From NCBI GenBank assembly GCA_000727475.1, contig KL647288.1, forward strand, positions 5,600,306 through 5,664,305: a stretch of DNA of 64,000 nucleotides, read 5' to 3'. The position numbers were made by a program, and so were the translations under genes. The notes beneath the pieces were generated by a model. The model was not told where the DNA came from and searched no databases. It was given only the letters and a program-made list of their open reading frames with translations. This document shows positions 32,637 through 45,500 of this stretch, piece after piece; position 1 is the first letter of the stretch; each line of letters begins with the position of its first letter. Origin of the DNA: Sarcocystis neurona. Taxonomy: Eukaryota > Apicomplexa > Conoidasida > Eucoccidiorida > Sarcocystidae.

Positions 32637-35600
32637 GTATGGAGGAGTCTCCTCTCAGCCGCAGTTTCTCTTCTGCTGCTGCTGCTACATGCTGCTGGTA
32701 TTCTCCACGCTGCTGCGGGCCTTCTGAGAACCTACGTCTTTGCTCTTGCTGCTGCTGCTGCTCCGCGGCTTATCTTCCTGCTGCTCCTCTTTTGCCGTTG
32801 CGTCCCCTGCTCACGCGACTGCTTCTACTACCTTTGCTGCTGCAGCAACTCTGCCCGGCGCACTTTGCTGCTGCCCTTCATGCGGCTGCTGAAGTGGCGG
32901 CTGCAGCAGCTGCACCCGCTGCTTCTGCTGCTGGGCAGCGGCGGTCTGCCTCTCGGCTGCAGCGAGCACCGCTCCTGCTGCTGCTGCTTCTTGTCATGTC
33001 GCTGTGCCGTGTGCGTCCGCCCCTTCTTAGCTGCGACCCGGCTGCTTCCGCCGTGAGCTGCTGCTGCTGCTTCGTCTTCCTCTGCTATGGCGGTAGCTGC
33101 CGCTGTCGCTTCTGCTCTCCTTCTGGTGCCACTTCTGCGCTGCATCCGGTGCTGCGGCTCTCCGATGCCGCCGTTGCTGTTGCCTGCCGTTGGTCGACTC
33201 TGCTGCTGCTGCCCCTGCTGCTGCTGTCCCTGCTGCTGCTGTCCCTGCTGCTGCTGCCCTCCTGCTGCCGCACGTGCTGCTGCAGCAGCAGCTGCTCTTC
33301 GTGTTGCTCACCAGCTGCTGCTCTCTTTTCCTTTGCTCTCCGTTTTGTTGTACTACTGTTCTTCCGCTCGTACTCCTGCTGCCCTTATTCCTACTTCCAT
33401 TGCTGCTGCACTTCTCTGCTCGAGCTGCTGGTGCGGCTGCACGTCTGCTGCTGCCTCTCCTCCCCCTGCTGCTGCTGCATCTCCTCCTCCTACTACTTAA
33501 ACGGCTGGTCTTCTCTTCTCCCACTGCTGCTGTTTTAGCTGCAGCCGCTGCTGCTACTCGTCACACGGCTGGTGCTTCGCTGCTGCTGCTGCTGCTATTG
33601 CTTGCGCCTTGCAGACACATGGCGCTGACGGAACTGCACTCGTTCCTACAGCAGCGTTGCGTACAATTACATGAGCGGCTGCTTTCGTTCTTGGAGGAGC
33701 ACTTTCAGGAATTTTTCTCGCTTGCTGCTGCGGTTGAAGAGGAGGAAATGGACCACCTGTTGCTGCTGCTGCTGCAGCGCATGCAGCAGCAAAAAGTCGC
33801 GGTGCAGCAACTCTGTGGACGCCTGCGTGGCCAGCGCGAGGCGGTGCTGCTGCTGCTGTTGCAGAAGAACAGAGTGCTGGGCTTGAGGCGGTACGTGCGT
33901 CTCAGCAGCAGAGTATATGTGGCCCTTAAAGGCGTAGCTGCCGACCTTGCTGCTGCCATCCCACTTCCCCTGCAGCAGCAGCAGCTGCTGCTGCAGCCCC
34001 TCCCACCGCACGCCCCGCAGCAGCACCTGCGGCAGCGACAGCAGCAGTTGGACGAACAGCAGCAGCGGGGAGAGCGGCCACAGCAGCAGCCTGAGACACA
34101 AAGGCAGCAGGCTGTTACTTGTTTTTCTTCCTTTGCAGAGGAAGGAAGTCTTGCTGACAGACTGCTGCAAAGCGGTACTCTTCCTGCTGGCCAGCCGGCC
34201 GCAGCTGCGGCAGCTGCCTCTGCTGCTAATGCAGACGACTCTGCTGCTCCTGGTGCTTCTTCTTTTTTTGTCCGTAGTGCTGCCGCAGCGTGCCCCGCTG
34301 CCGGGCCGGGCGCTGCTGCTCGACTGCCATCCCCCACCGCCGTTGACGCTGCTGCTGTGGTGGCTGATAGAAAAGAGCGCGGAGCAGGAACTGTCGAGCG
34401 TCTGCAGCAGCAGGAGCAGCAGCAACAAGCTGCCCAGCAGCAGTTTCGGCGTTTAGTGAACACCCTGCTGTCGCTGTTGCAGAATGATGCAGACGCACCT
34501 GCAGCAGCAGGGGCAGCAGGAGAACGTAGCGGCAAGTGGTGTACTGCTGCCTCAAAAAGAACAGCAGCAGAGAAGATGCTAGCTGCTTCTGCTGCTGCTT
34601 CTGCGCGCGTCCAAGGGACTGCCGCCGCAGCAGCTGCGGCACGCCAGCAGCAGGAGCCAGAGCAGCAGCAACTGGGAGCCCGTGCGCTGTCAGCAGGGGC
34701 AGCAGCAGCAGAGAAGGGACGAGAAAAAAGAGGAGTAAGAAGCGGAGAGCAGCAGGTGGGTGACTCTAAGGACGCAGAAACAGCAGCAGCAAAAGGACTG
34801 CAGGGATGTTTTGTACTGCCGCAGGCCATGCAGCAACTGCTGCAGCAGCAACAGAGAGAGACTGCGCTTCGGCTGCTCCCCGTTCGAGGAGAAGCAGGTT
34901 GGCTGCTGCGAAGATGCTTGGCGCTTGAGTCTGCTGCTCGAGAACTCCAGCGTCTGCAGCAATGCCTAGCAGCTGCGCTTCCCTTTTTCCGTCCCGCTGC
35001 TGCTGCTGGTGCTTTTGCTGCTGGTGCTCCTGCTGCTGGTGCTCCTGCCGGTGGTGCTGCTGCTGCTGGTGCTGCTGCTGCTGATGCTGCTACTTCTGGT
35101 GCTGCAGCAGGAGACGTGATGCCGTCTGTGCAGCAGCAGCAGCCCCTTAAGCAACAGCTGAGGGAGCGGGAGAAGGACTGGGGGCAGCAGACGCAGGAGA
35201 GGCATCAGCAGGGAAGAGATGGGAAGAGCAGCTACAGCAGCAACAACAGCAGCAGCAACAGCAGCAGCAGCAACAACAGTAGCAGCAACAACAGCAGCAG
35301 TAACAACAGCAGCGGCAGCAGCAGCAGCGGCAGGAACAGCAGCGTCGACAGCAGCAGCGGCAGGAACAGCAGCGTCGACAGCAGCAGCGGCGGCAGCCAA
35401 GACACACTGCTTCCGTCGATTGACGAGCTCGGGAGGCGGGTGGGTGAGCTACTGCTGCAGCACAGCGAAGGGGGAAGAGCAGCTGCTGCGCCGAAGCCGC
35501 TGGCTGCCGCAGGGAATCAGCTGCTGGGAGCAGGAGGCGAAGAAGCGTGGCGCCTCTGCTCTCCAGCAGCAGCACTCCCCGGCGATGCAGGCGGCAACAG

Positions 35601-38600
35601 CGGCACAAACAGCAGTCAACCCAACACCAGCAGCGGAAATTCCACCACGAGCGGAGGCAGCAGCAGCAGCACCAGCAGCAGGGAGATGTTTCTGTTCGGC
35701 GCAGGGCCGTCACTCGAAGAGCTGCATGTGGCCGTGTGCCAGGTGCAGCAGGCGTGCTTCGAGAGAAGTAGGCGAGAGCTGCAGGCGCTGCTGCAAGACC
35801 TCGTACTTGCTGCTGCTGCAGGAAGTGCTGCTGCTGCAGAAGAAGAAAAATCAACGCAGGAGAGGGTGGACGCTGCACGCGCTGCAGGAAAGCAGCGCGC
35901 TCTTGAAGACTCATGCAACCCCACAGAACAGCAGCAACAGCAACAGCAGCAGCATCAGCTGCAGCAGCAACAGCAGCAGCAGAAAGAAGACGAGTTTTTT
36001 AACGATGGAGTGGAAGAGGAGTGGCTGCTTTGTTGCGAGCATCTCATCAGGGCACTGCAATTTTCGTCGACTTCCTACAGCAGCAGCGGCCTCCTTAAAA
36101 GCAGCCGCAGTGGATTAAGGGAAGGTACGCATGCATTTTCTCGGTCTCTGTCCCTCTGTCTCTCCATGTATATATATATATATATCTATTTTAGTGAATT
36201 TGTCTCTCTCTGCGTATCTCTCTATACATACGATGTGTACACGTATATATTGGTGAGGTCTCTCTCTCTAGCTGTCTATACATGTACATATGTATTGCTG
36301 GGTTTCCAGCTGGTTCTCTCTATATATACATATGTGTGTACACGGACATATCTATATATGGTGCTGAATTTTTATCTCTTTCTATGTCTGTCGATCTTCC
36401 TATTTATACGTATATATATTGCCGGAATTCTATCTGTCCCTCTTCCAATGTCCGTCTCTATCTCTCTCAATAGAGCGGCATTCTTTTCTCTCTCTTTGTG
36501 TTTGTCCACCTCTGTGTTGCCGCTTGTTCTGCTGGCGCTCCTGCTGCTGCAGAGATCGCAGTGCCTCCTGCTGCTGCTGTCGCTGCTGCAGCTCCTCTCC
36601 CTCTCTGTCTCTCTCTCCATGTGTATACTGCTGCACCTCTCTCTCTATATATCTGTGTTTATCTACCTCGCTTCCTATTTATCTCTAGGTGGTGGAGCTC
36701 TCTCTCTGTGTTCTTGTATATTTCTGCTTCCTTGTCTTTATCCGTGTATCGGCGGAACTCTTTCTATTTCTCCTGGTATGTTCCTGCTTTCTTCTGTCTC
36801 TCTGTATGTATGTGTGGAATTCTTTGTCTTTTTTTTCTCCTTCGTATGTTTCTGCTTCCCTGTCATGGAACAACGACATGCAGACACACCCACACTAACA
36901 GGCTCATATATTCACCCCACCGTTGCATGTATACGTTTGTCCCTTGCTGCTGTTGTGTCTGCGTCTTCCTGTGTGTACTGGAGATATCTCTGCGTCTCTC
37001 AGGGTGAAGAAGAAGAAGTTTGTTTTTGTCTCTATAACCTCTTCCATCCTTCTCCTCCTTCTGCATGCTCCGTCCGTCTCTTCTCTTTTCGTCTCTGTGT
37101 TGGACGGAGACGCATGCAGCCTCTCGCCTCTTCCTCCTCGCCAACACGTAGACGCGGAGACTGGGCGGGCACGAGAGGTCCTCCCTCGCCTCTGGCAGCC
37201 GCTGTCTCGGAGCTGCTGCTCCACGTCTTTTCTTTTCACTACGACGAAGGTCTCCTCCACGTTTCTGCTGCTGCCAGAGGAACTTGTCTACACTTTTTTC
37301 TGTCTTTGGACTATCGGAGAAAGTTTTCTCTCTCTATCTCTCTCCTGCTCAGGACAAGAGTTTACATGCGCCCTGCGTCGACGTGTGGCCCTCTGTCTCT
37401 CTCATATGTGTATATATTCATGTACACAAACAATACACACGCACGTACATATACACCTATGTATATGTAACATATACATATATATATGTGTGTGTCCCTC
37501 TGTGAATCCCTACATTTATATTAAGCGTATGGGTGTATGTACGCTTGCTCACACGCCAGCGGGACGACGCACCACAGAGGGGCGTAGGGGGCTGCTGCCG
37601 CTGCTGTGCTGTGCTGCAGCGCAGTGGCGAAGCCCCGCATCCGCTGCCTTCTACCACTCGCCTGTGCGCGTGTTGCTGTCACCGCCACTGCCGCTTTGCT
37701 GCTGCTGCTACTGCTCTTGTGCCGCCGCTGCTCTTACGCTACTGCCGCTGCGAGTGCCCCTGTTCTTACGCTACTGCTGCTGCTGCTCTTGTGCTACTGC
37801 CACTGCTCCTGGTGTTATACTGCTGCTGCTGCTGCTGCTGCTCGTACTATATTGCCTTAGCTGCTCCTGCTCCTACGCTACTGCTGCTGCTGCTCTTGTG
37901 CTACTGCTACTGCTGCTGCTGTTGTCCTACTGCTGCTGGTGTTGCTGCTCGTGTGCCGCTGCGGCTGCTGCTCGTGTTACGCTGTTGCTGCTGCACTTGT
38001 GCTGCTGCTGTTGCTGGCGTAGCGCAACTGCTGCTGCGCGGTATCTTCGTGGAGCCGCTTCTCGCAGACGCTCTCACGGCTGCCTCGCAGCAGCAGCGCG
38101 AAGAAGAAGAAGAACACGAGCACCAGCAGAAGCAGCAGCAGCAGCAGCAAATGCCACAGCACCCAGGGCCACAGCAGCAGCAGCGACATGCGTCCACCGT
38201 CGTGACGTCAGGCCGAGAAAGGCTGCCCGAGTGGAGTAGCGATGCTGTGGTGGGTCTGCGGCCGATCCTTTTCCGCTCCTGCATGCGAGATCAAAAAAAA
38301 GGCACTGCGCTTACACATACGTATGCATATCTATACAAATGCATACAGGTATATTCATGTATATATATGTATGTGAGTGTATATCTGTGAGGGCATTACA
38401 TGTCTCTGTGGTATACGAATCAAAATATATTTACACCTAGGTGCATTAACATACTTACGTGTATACATATATTCATGTGTGAATAAAGATATAGATAGGT
38501 GGAGATACACGCATGTATATATATATATCTATATCTATGAATCAATATATATATATATATATATGAATCAGAGTATATATATATGTGTATATATTTATAT

Positions 38601-41600
38601 ACACGTAAGAGTGCTGGGTTTGTACGTGGAGTATATATGTATATATGTATATATATGTATATATACATACATATATATAGTGATATGTGTCTCATTAGGG
38701 GCGCTGTGTGTATATACGGAGTATGTATTTATATGTATACGTGTATACATATATATATATATATCTACCTGAATGAACCCTGTGTGTGTACTTGTACAAT
38801 ATACATGTATATATATACACATATGTCGTTAAAGGCGCTACCTGTGTACAGGGAATATGTACAAATACGTATAAATATAAATATATATATATATATGCCT
38901 GCTTGGGTGCTGCGTATGTATAAGGAGTGCGTGTTGATATGTATACATATGTATATATATCTGTATGAGCCCTGTGTGTGTAGGTGTAGTATATATATAC
39001 ATATATACATACAGGTGTGTCATCAAACGCCGTGCTTGTTGAGTGGAGGGAATATGTATCAATACGTATATGTATATATGGCTGCATGGGTGCTGCGTAT
39101 GTATGGGCAGTACGCGTTGCTGTGTTGTCTACAACATACGTGCAGACTGTGGCTGCTGCATGACGCACTTGTGAAGGTCTTCTATTCAGTCCTGCTGTGG
39201 CTCGCTGACTTCCCCTTCTCTTCGTTCTCTCTCTGTTCTCCCTGCCCACGGACGTTTGCAAATCTACGTGTGTTTCACAGCTGGGCGCATTCTTTTTTAT
39301 TGTCTCTTCTTCGTTCTTCTCTTCTTTGTCTTCATCATCATCTTCATCTTCTTCATCTTCATCATCATCTTCATCTTCTTCGTCTTCATCATCATCTTCA
39401 TCTTCTTCATCTCCATCTTTTTCATCTTCTTTTTCCCTCCGGCCCTTTCTTTGTGTCTCGTCCTCCGTCTCTTCTTCCGCTTCTCCCTGTTCGCATTCCA
39501 CTTCCCTTTTCTCTCGGTAGGGCCCTTCTCTCTGGACAGCCACCGTCTGCGTCTTTGTTTAACGCGGGTTGCGCTTCATCACCGGGCGGAGAAAAACTTC
39601 TTCGCGGGTGGGGGTGTGTGGGTTTTATCGGGACGCAGAGCAGGCGTGTTCGTGAGCAACGCAGAGATCGACTTTGCCTCGCCTGCGAGGGTGGCTGCTG
39701 CTCTCGCATAAGTATCGTGTGGCGCTGCTTGTTCTGCTCCTGTGCTGGGTGCCGCTGCTATTGCTGCTGCTGCTTTTGTTTCGTTTGTGCTGTTGTTGCT
39801 GTGGCGGCTGCCGTTTCGCCTGCTTCCTTTGTTGCTGAGGACGCTGCTGCCCTGCGTCTTCTCGTCGTGCTGCCCCACTGGCGCTTCTGCCTCCTCTTTC
39901 TGCTGCTGCTGCTTCTTCGCCGTCCGCGCTTCTGTAAGACTCCTCCGCTGCTGCTGGTGTGGCCGCTGCTGCTGCCACTGCTGTGTAGGAAAAGCTGCTG
40001 CTGCGGCGTGGCCCTTGTAGATGCTCCTGCTGTGGTTACTGCTTCAGCTGACGCCGGTGCTTCTGCGTCGATGGTAGCTGCTGCTGCTGTTGCTATTCCT
40101 GCTGTTGCTGCTGCTACTGTTGCGGCTGACGTTACTGCTGCTCTTACTGTGGCTGCTCTGCTGTGGCTGCTGGTGTTGCGGCAGGTGTTACTGTTGCTGT
40201 GTCTGCTGTCATTGCTGCTGAGGTTCCTGCTGCTCTTGCTGCTGCTGGTCTTGTCCAGGTGTATCAGAAGTTCTTGTGCGCCGTGTGTGGGGCACTAGCC
40301 GCGCAGCCTGCTGTTTTTCTGTGGCTCTGCAAGCGACTAACGTCGCACCGGAGCGGCAGCTGCAGCAGCTGCGGCAGCAGCACCAGTCGTGCGAGCCGAA
40401 GAGACAGCAGCGCGTGCGGACAAATTCGCAGCAGCAGGAGGAGGAGTCGCAGCAGGAGCTGCTGCAGCCGCTCCAGTACCGGCAGCGGGCAGAGCAGCAC
40501 TCCTCAGGGCAACGCAGTCAACCGGCAAGAGGCAGCAGCAGCAGCAGTTGCGTCGGAAGGAGACGGTGACCTACTGCGGCTGCATCTCGTCTGCGGCGGT
40601 CCCCGAGACAGCGAGTGCTGCTGCCGCTGCTGCTGCGGAAGAAGAACTGCGCCGGGCGCCCATGGCGCTGGGCAGACCCAGGTCGTCGAGCAGCAGCAGC
40701 AGCAGGAGAGGCAGCAGGAGAAGGCAGAGGAGCAGGAGAAGCAGCAGCAACAGCAGCGGAGGGACGACAGAGCGGCGTGGGAGGACTGCACTGCAGCAGT
40801 GCGACACCGCAGCAGCAGAAGGGAAGGAGACAATCTCTGGCTTTTCGCGGACGTCCTGCTGCCGGGGCTGGTGGAGGTACGCTGCTCAGGGACATTTTCC
40901 TCTTGACGACCTCCGCTGCGTCTAGCCAGCTGGTTTTTCTACCTGTCGCTAGAGACACACATACACTTATTGCCAGTGCATGCAGGCCCCTCCCTCTCTT
41001 TTTCTCTTCCTCTTTCTCCCTATACATATATATCTGTATATGCTTTGTAAACCGTATAAAGCACGCGTCCCCCCACATATATATATATATATATGTAGAT
41101 AGGTAGATATATCTATATGTGTACATATACATGTATAGATACATACACATAGACATATACAGATGTACGTTTACGACTCAATTAATGTGGACTGTGATGC
41201 AAGTGCCGAAGCCTGTCCTACTCAAAGATTTCTATGGGGTCGCATGCACGTATAAGATCTGATGTATGTCTGTACAAACATGTCTCTACTAATAAATATA
41301 TAAATATGTATAACTTCGTATGTGTGTATTTATGAGAATATATGCAGGGTGACCCAAGCGCATGCGGCTGCTCGGAATCGGTTGTAGCCAAGTGATAGGG
41401 TGGCAGCTTGGTGACGGGCGTGCGCTGCATTTCCTTCCTGTCTCTCTTGAGAAGCCGAGAACGTATTTCTTCCTCTGCCAATACGTGCGTACGAAGAACT
41501 CTTCGCAGCTGTCCTTCTGCGTCTCTCTCTATATACATGTATATATTCATTTGGGGCTTCTCTATATAGAATAATAGTGTCTGTGCACATATATATACGA

Positions 41601-41838
41601 GGACGTATGAAAATGTTTCTGTACCTCACTACACATGTGTTTCCATGCCGCTACATGCGTGTGTATATATGTGTGGGTAGAGAGCGGTGCACCGGCGTAC
41701 GTAGACACACGGAACCGCTTCCCCGCCGCCATGCGGCTTTTGTTTCCTGGTGCGCTCACCAGCGTCGCACTGTTGCTGTGCGGCTGCTGCTGTTGCTGCT
41801 GCTGCTGTTGCTGCTGCTGCTGTTGCTGCTGCTGCTGT

Positions 41839-41892
<54 letters not shown>

Positions 41893-42530
41893 GTCTGGTG
41901 CAGGTGATTGAGCGGCGATTTGCTGCTTGTCTACGGCCGACGAAGGACGCGTCTTCGTTCCTCGCCTGCTTCTGTGCCACACGCGAGTAAGAAGCAAGAA
42001 AGGGGGGCACTTTTTTTTGCTGTGCTGCTGTCCCCCCAGCAACAGACTGGCCGCGGCGGCGCACGCACCCGTGCATGCACCCGCGAGCGTGCTGCAGACA
42101 TAGGCGGCTTGTTAGAGTGTACTACGAGTGGGGCTGCTGCTGCACTCCAACATTTGCATGCGCCATCAACTCACCCCGGACAGCGGAATGTTTCTCCTCG
42201 AGCCAGGAGCAAAACGTGCGCTTCCTTGAAAAGCGAAGCGTTTTCTGTGCAGCAGCCAGCCCGCCTTTCTGCATGTCCATATAAATTCCCGCGCATGCGC
42301 GGTCAATATTCAGACTTCTCACCACAAGAGACAAGAGTGCCTTTTTCTCGTGTCGCACGCGCGCGAGGAAGAGCCTGCAGTTCCCCAGCCGCGCAGCCCG
42401 AGACACCGGCAACTTGCGAGAGATTTGTCTGCGTCTTAGAACCAAGTCGAACCACACACTGGTGTTTCTCTTTTTGAGGCCTGCGCCGACGTGTTTGCTT
42501 CTCATATAACTTCCGCAAACTCACGCACAC

Positions 42531-42563
<33 letters not shown>

Positions 42564-45500
42564 CGCGCAGACGTACACAGATATATATACAGGTGGGATT
42601 TTCTTCTCGTTTGCACTTCGCTAAAAAACTGCTGGGAGACTGCGGATCGAACAAGACACACGGCGCGCGAGGGGGGAGAGGGAAGCAGAAAAGGGAAAAG
42701 GACGACAGCAGCAGAAAGGCTGCAGCCAAAGCAACTCCCACGCCTGCAGACGACAGCGAGGGGGGCGCCTCGCAACAGACGCAGGAAGTCAAACAAATGA
42801 AAGTTCCTGCATGCAGCAGCATCACAGCGTTCCGCCCTGCTACAGTCTACTTGCATACATCTAGATAGATGGAGCTATCATCAATATATACATATATATA
42901 TTGACATACCTACATATATAGGAAATACTTGCATGCACCTATGGGGCCAATGCTGGCATCAATAAATACATATATATATGTATGGAACTCTCTATACACG
43001 TCTCCCTATGTATGTATATGTGTAACTCTGTGCATACTAGAAATGTGTGCATGCAACAGCATCCAACGCTTCCGGCGGAGGTGCTGTACGTCTGAGGGTG
43101 AACTTGTTCTTTATCTTTCTACCGATCTCCGTACATGTGTGTCACTACGTACATTTCTCTCACTTTCTCTGTTTCTTTCTCTTTCTGTCTCTCTCTCTTT
43201 GTCTACGCATGCACATAAGAAATTTCGGGGTACAGAAGCACCAGAGTATTCGACAGCGCGCCTATCGCTACCCCGTCTCCATACGGATAAAATTGTCATT
43301 CATAGATATATGTTGCTGTACGGGTAGGAAGTCGCCCGTAATACACACATATATATGTATAACGTTAATGCGTGCGCTGGGATGCGTAGTGCGTGACCAA
43401 AGCTGCTTAAAAGTTTTCTTTCGCACATGGACCCGAAGACTTCCTTGCAGGCCGATGGATGTCCACATATACGCCTCGCTCGTCCTCTCTCTCTCTCTCT
43501 GGCTCTGTGTTTCTCTCTGTGTCTCCCTCCATCGGTGTCCCCCTCTTTGTGTCTGCCTCTCTCTGTGTCTCCCTCTCTCTGTGTCTCCCACTCTCTGTGT
43601 CTCCCACTCTCTGTGCCTCCCCCTCGGCGTCTCCCTCTCTCCCTGTCTCCCTCTATCGGTGTCTCCCTCTCTCCCTGTCTGTCTCTCTCTGTCTCCCTCT
43701 TTGTGTCTCCCTCTATCGGCGTCTCCCCCTGTCGGTGTCTCCCTCTATCGGCGTCTCCCTCTCTGTGTCTCCTTCTCTGTGTCTCTCTCCCTCTCTCTGT
43801 GTCTCTCTCTCCGTCTGTCTCTCTCTCTGTCTCTCTCTCTCTCTCCCTCTATCGGCGTCTCCCTCTTCGGCGTCTTCCTCTCTCTGTGTCTCCCCCTCTG
43901 TCTGCAGGTGGTCTTCTATGATACAGAGAATTGTGTGTCTCTCTCTTTGGACGTGTATTGCTGGGCCTGTGTATGTTGCTTATCACGACCACGTATGCTA
44001 ATACGCAAGTCCATACAAACGACGTGCACGTATATTTATATCTGTCTCTCTCTCTCACCCTCTCTCTCTCTATGTATACGTATACCTATACACGTACATG
44101 CATGTATATATATGTACATATAGTTGTACATGTGTGTCTCTCCGTGTGGATGCGTACGTGAATATTTTGATCCGAGGATGATGAATAGATTCCACTAGTA
44201 CCACTAATATTACTATTACTACTACTATTACACCATGTATGGATGCGTATACGAGCAATACGCGTATATATCTATATATGTGACGCAGACATAATACGTG
44301 TGTCCAAGTATATATATGTATATATATTGAGTCACTATGGGGGAAGTGCGCGTGTGGAGTTGTACGAAGATGAAATTAGTTCACGAGGGTCGTTCGCGGC
44401 GCACATACGTTCGAAAACTTGGAAGAAAATCAAAAGAGAAGAAAGCTTAATAGGTGTCAGTGTCCTCCTCCTTCTTCTACTTTTATCTCGTGATTTTCTC
44501 TGCGCATGCGTATACATTGAGAGGCTAGAATAGTGGGGTGGAAATATTGTCTTACAGATGAGAGAACTTTCAGCTGCTTGCTGATTGACTTCCTCCTCGT
44601 CTTCCCTTCTTGTTCTTTCGTTCTTTTTCTCTCCTTCCCTCCCTTCTTTGCTTCTCCTTTCTTCCGGCTTCCTCCTTTTCTTCTCCTCCCGTCTCTCTTG
44701 CCAGTTTCGCTTCTTTCGCCTTTCGAATAGAAGAGGACAGAAAGACAGAAAAGGAGACAAAGAGAGAGACGTGTTCGACGCTAGACGATGCTGCTGCACA
44801 CTTTTCCAGGGTTCCCTCAGCCCCGCTCGCTCGCGCGCTTGTCCACCTTCTTTAATCTCTTCTTCTTGCCTTCTTCTTGCCTTTTCAGCTTCTTTAGAGG
44901 GATAGAAACGCTGATGTTTCCGTGTGAACTGCTGCGGTGGCGCCGAAGTCGGCTGCTCCACGCCTTCCTCGCTCGCGCCGGTCTGCCCCTCTGGAGCAGC
45001 AGACAGCAACAGCAGTTGCTGCGACAGCTGCAGCAGCAACTCTCCCAAGATCAGGAGCAGCCCTTCCTCCAGCAGCAGCAGCAGGCGGAAGAGCAACCGC
45101 ACGTCTCCGGGCAGCAGCAGCAGCCGCAGGAGCAGCGGCAGGAACGGGTCAGCGGAGAAAGGGACAGAGACCCGGCGTGGAAGAGAGCAGCAGCAAAAGA
45201 AAAACGACCGCCGCAGCAGGTGCCACTTTCTTCTCATTCTTCTGCTGCTGCAGCAGTCGCATGCAACAGCAGCTAATTCCTCCCACAGTACTTCCACTAT
45301 CACTCCTTATATATAGCCAGAATAACTACAGTCGACGTCGCACGTACATACGTACAGAGGTTTATTTCTCTCTTCCTCTCTATACACATATAATTACGGA
45401 CTTCCATATATATATATGTATATATTTGTATCTATCTATCTATCTGTCTATCTATATATATATATACATACAGACATGTATATGGATACACGTGTGTAGC

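Noticed and set aside
43470..43910. Ser/Leu/Val/Cys-rich protein on +
   Set aside because: All three frames of the CT minisatellite are open and repetitive; it lies inside COG2 intron 5.
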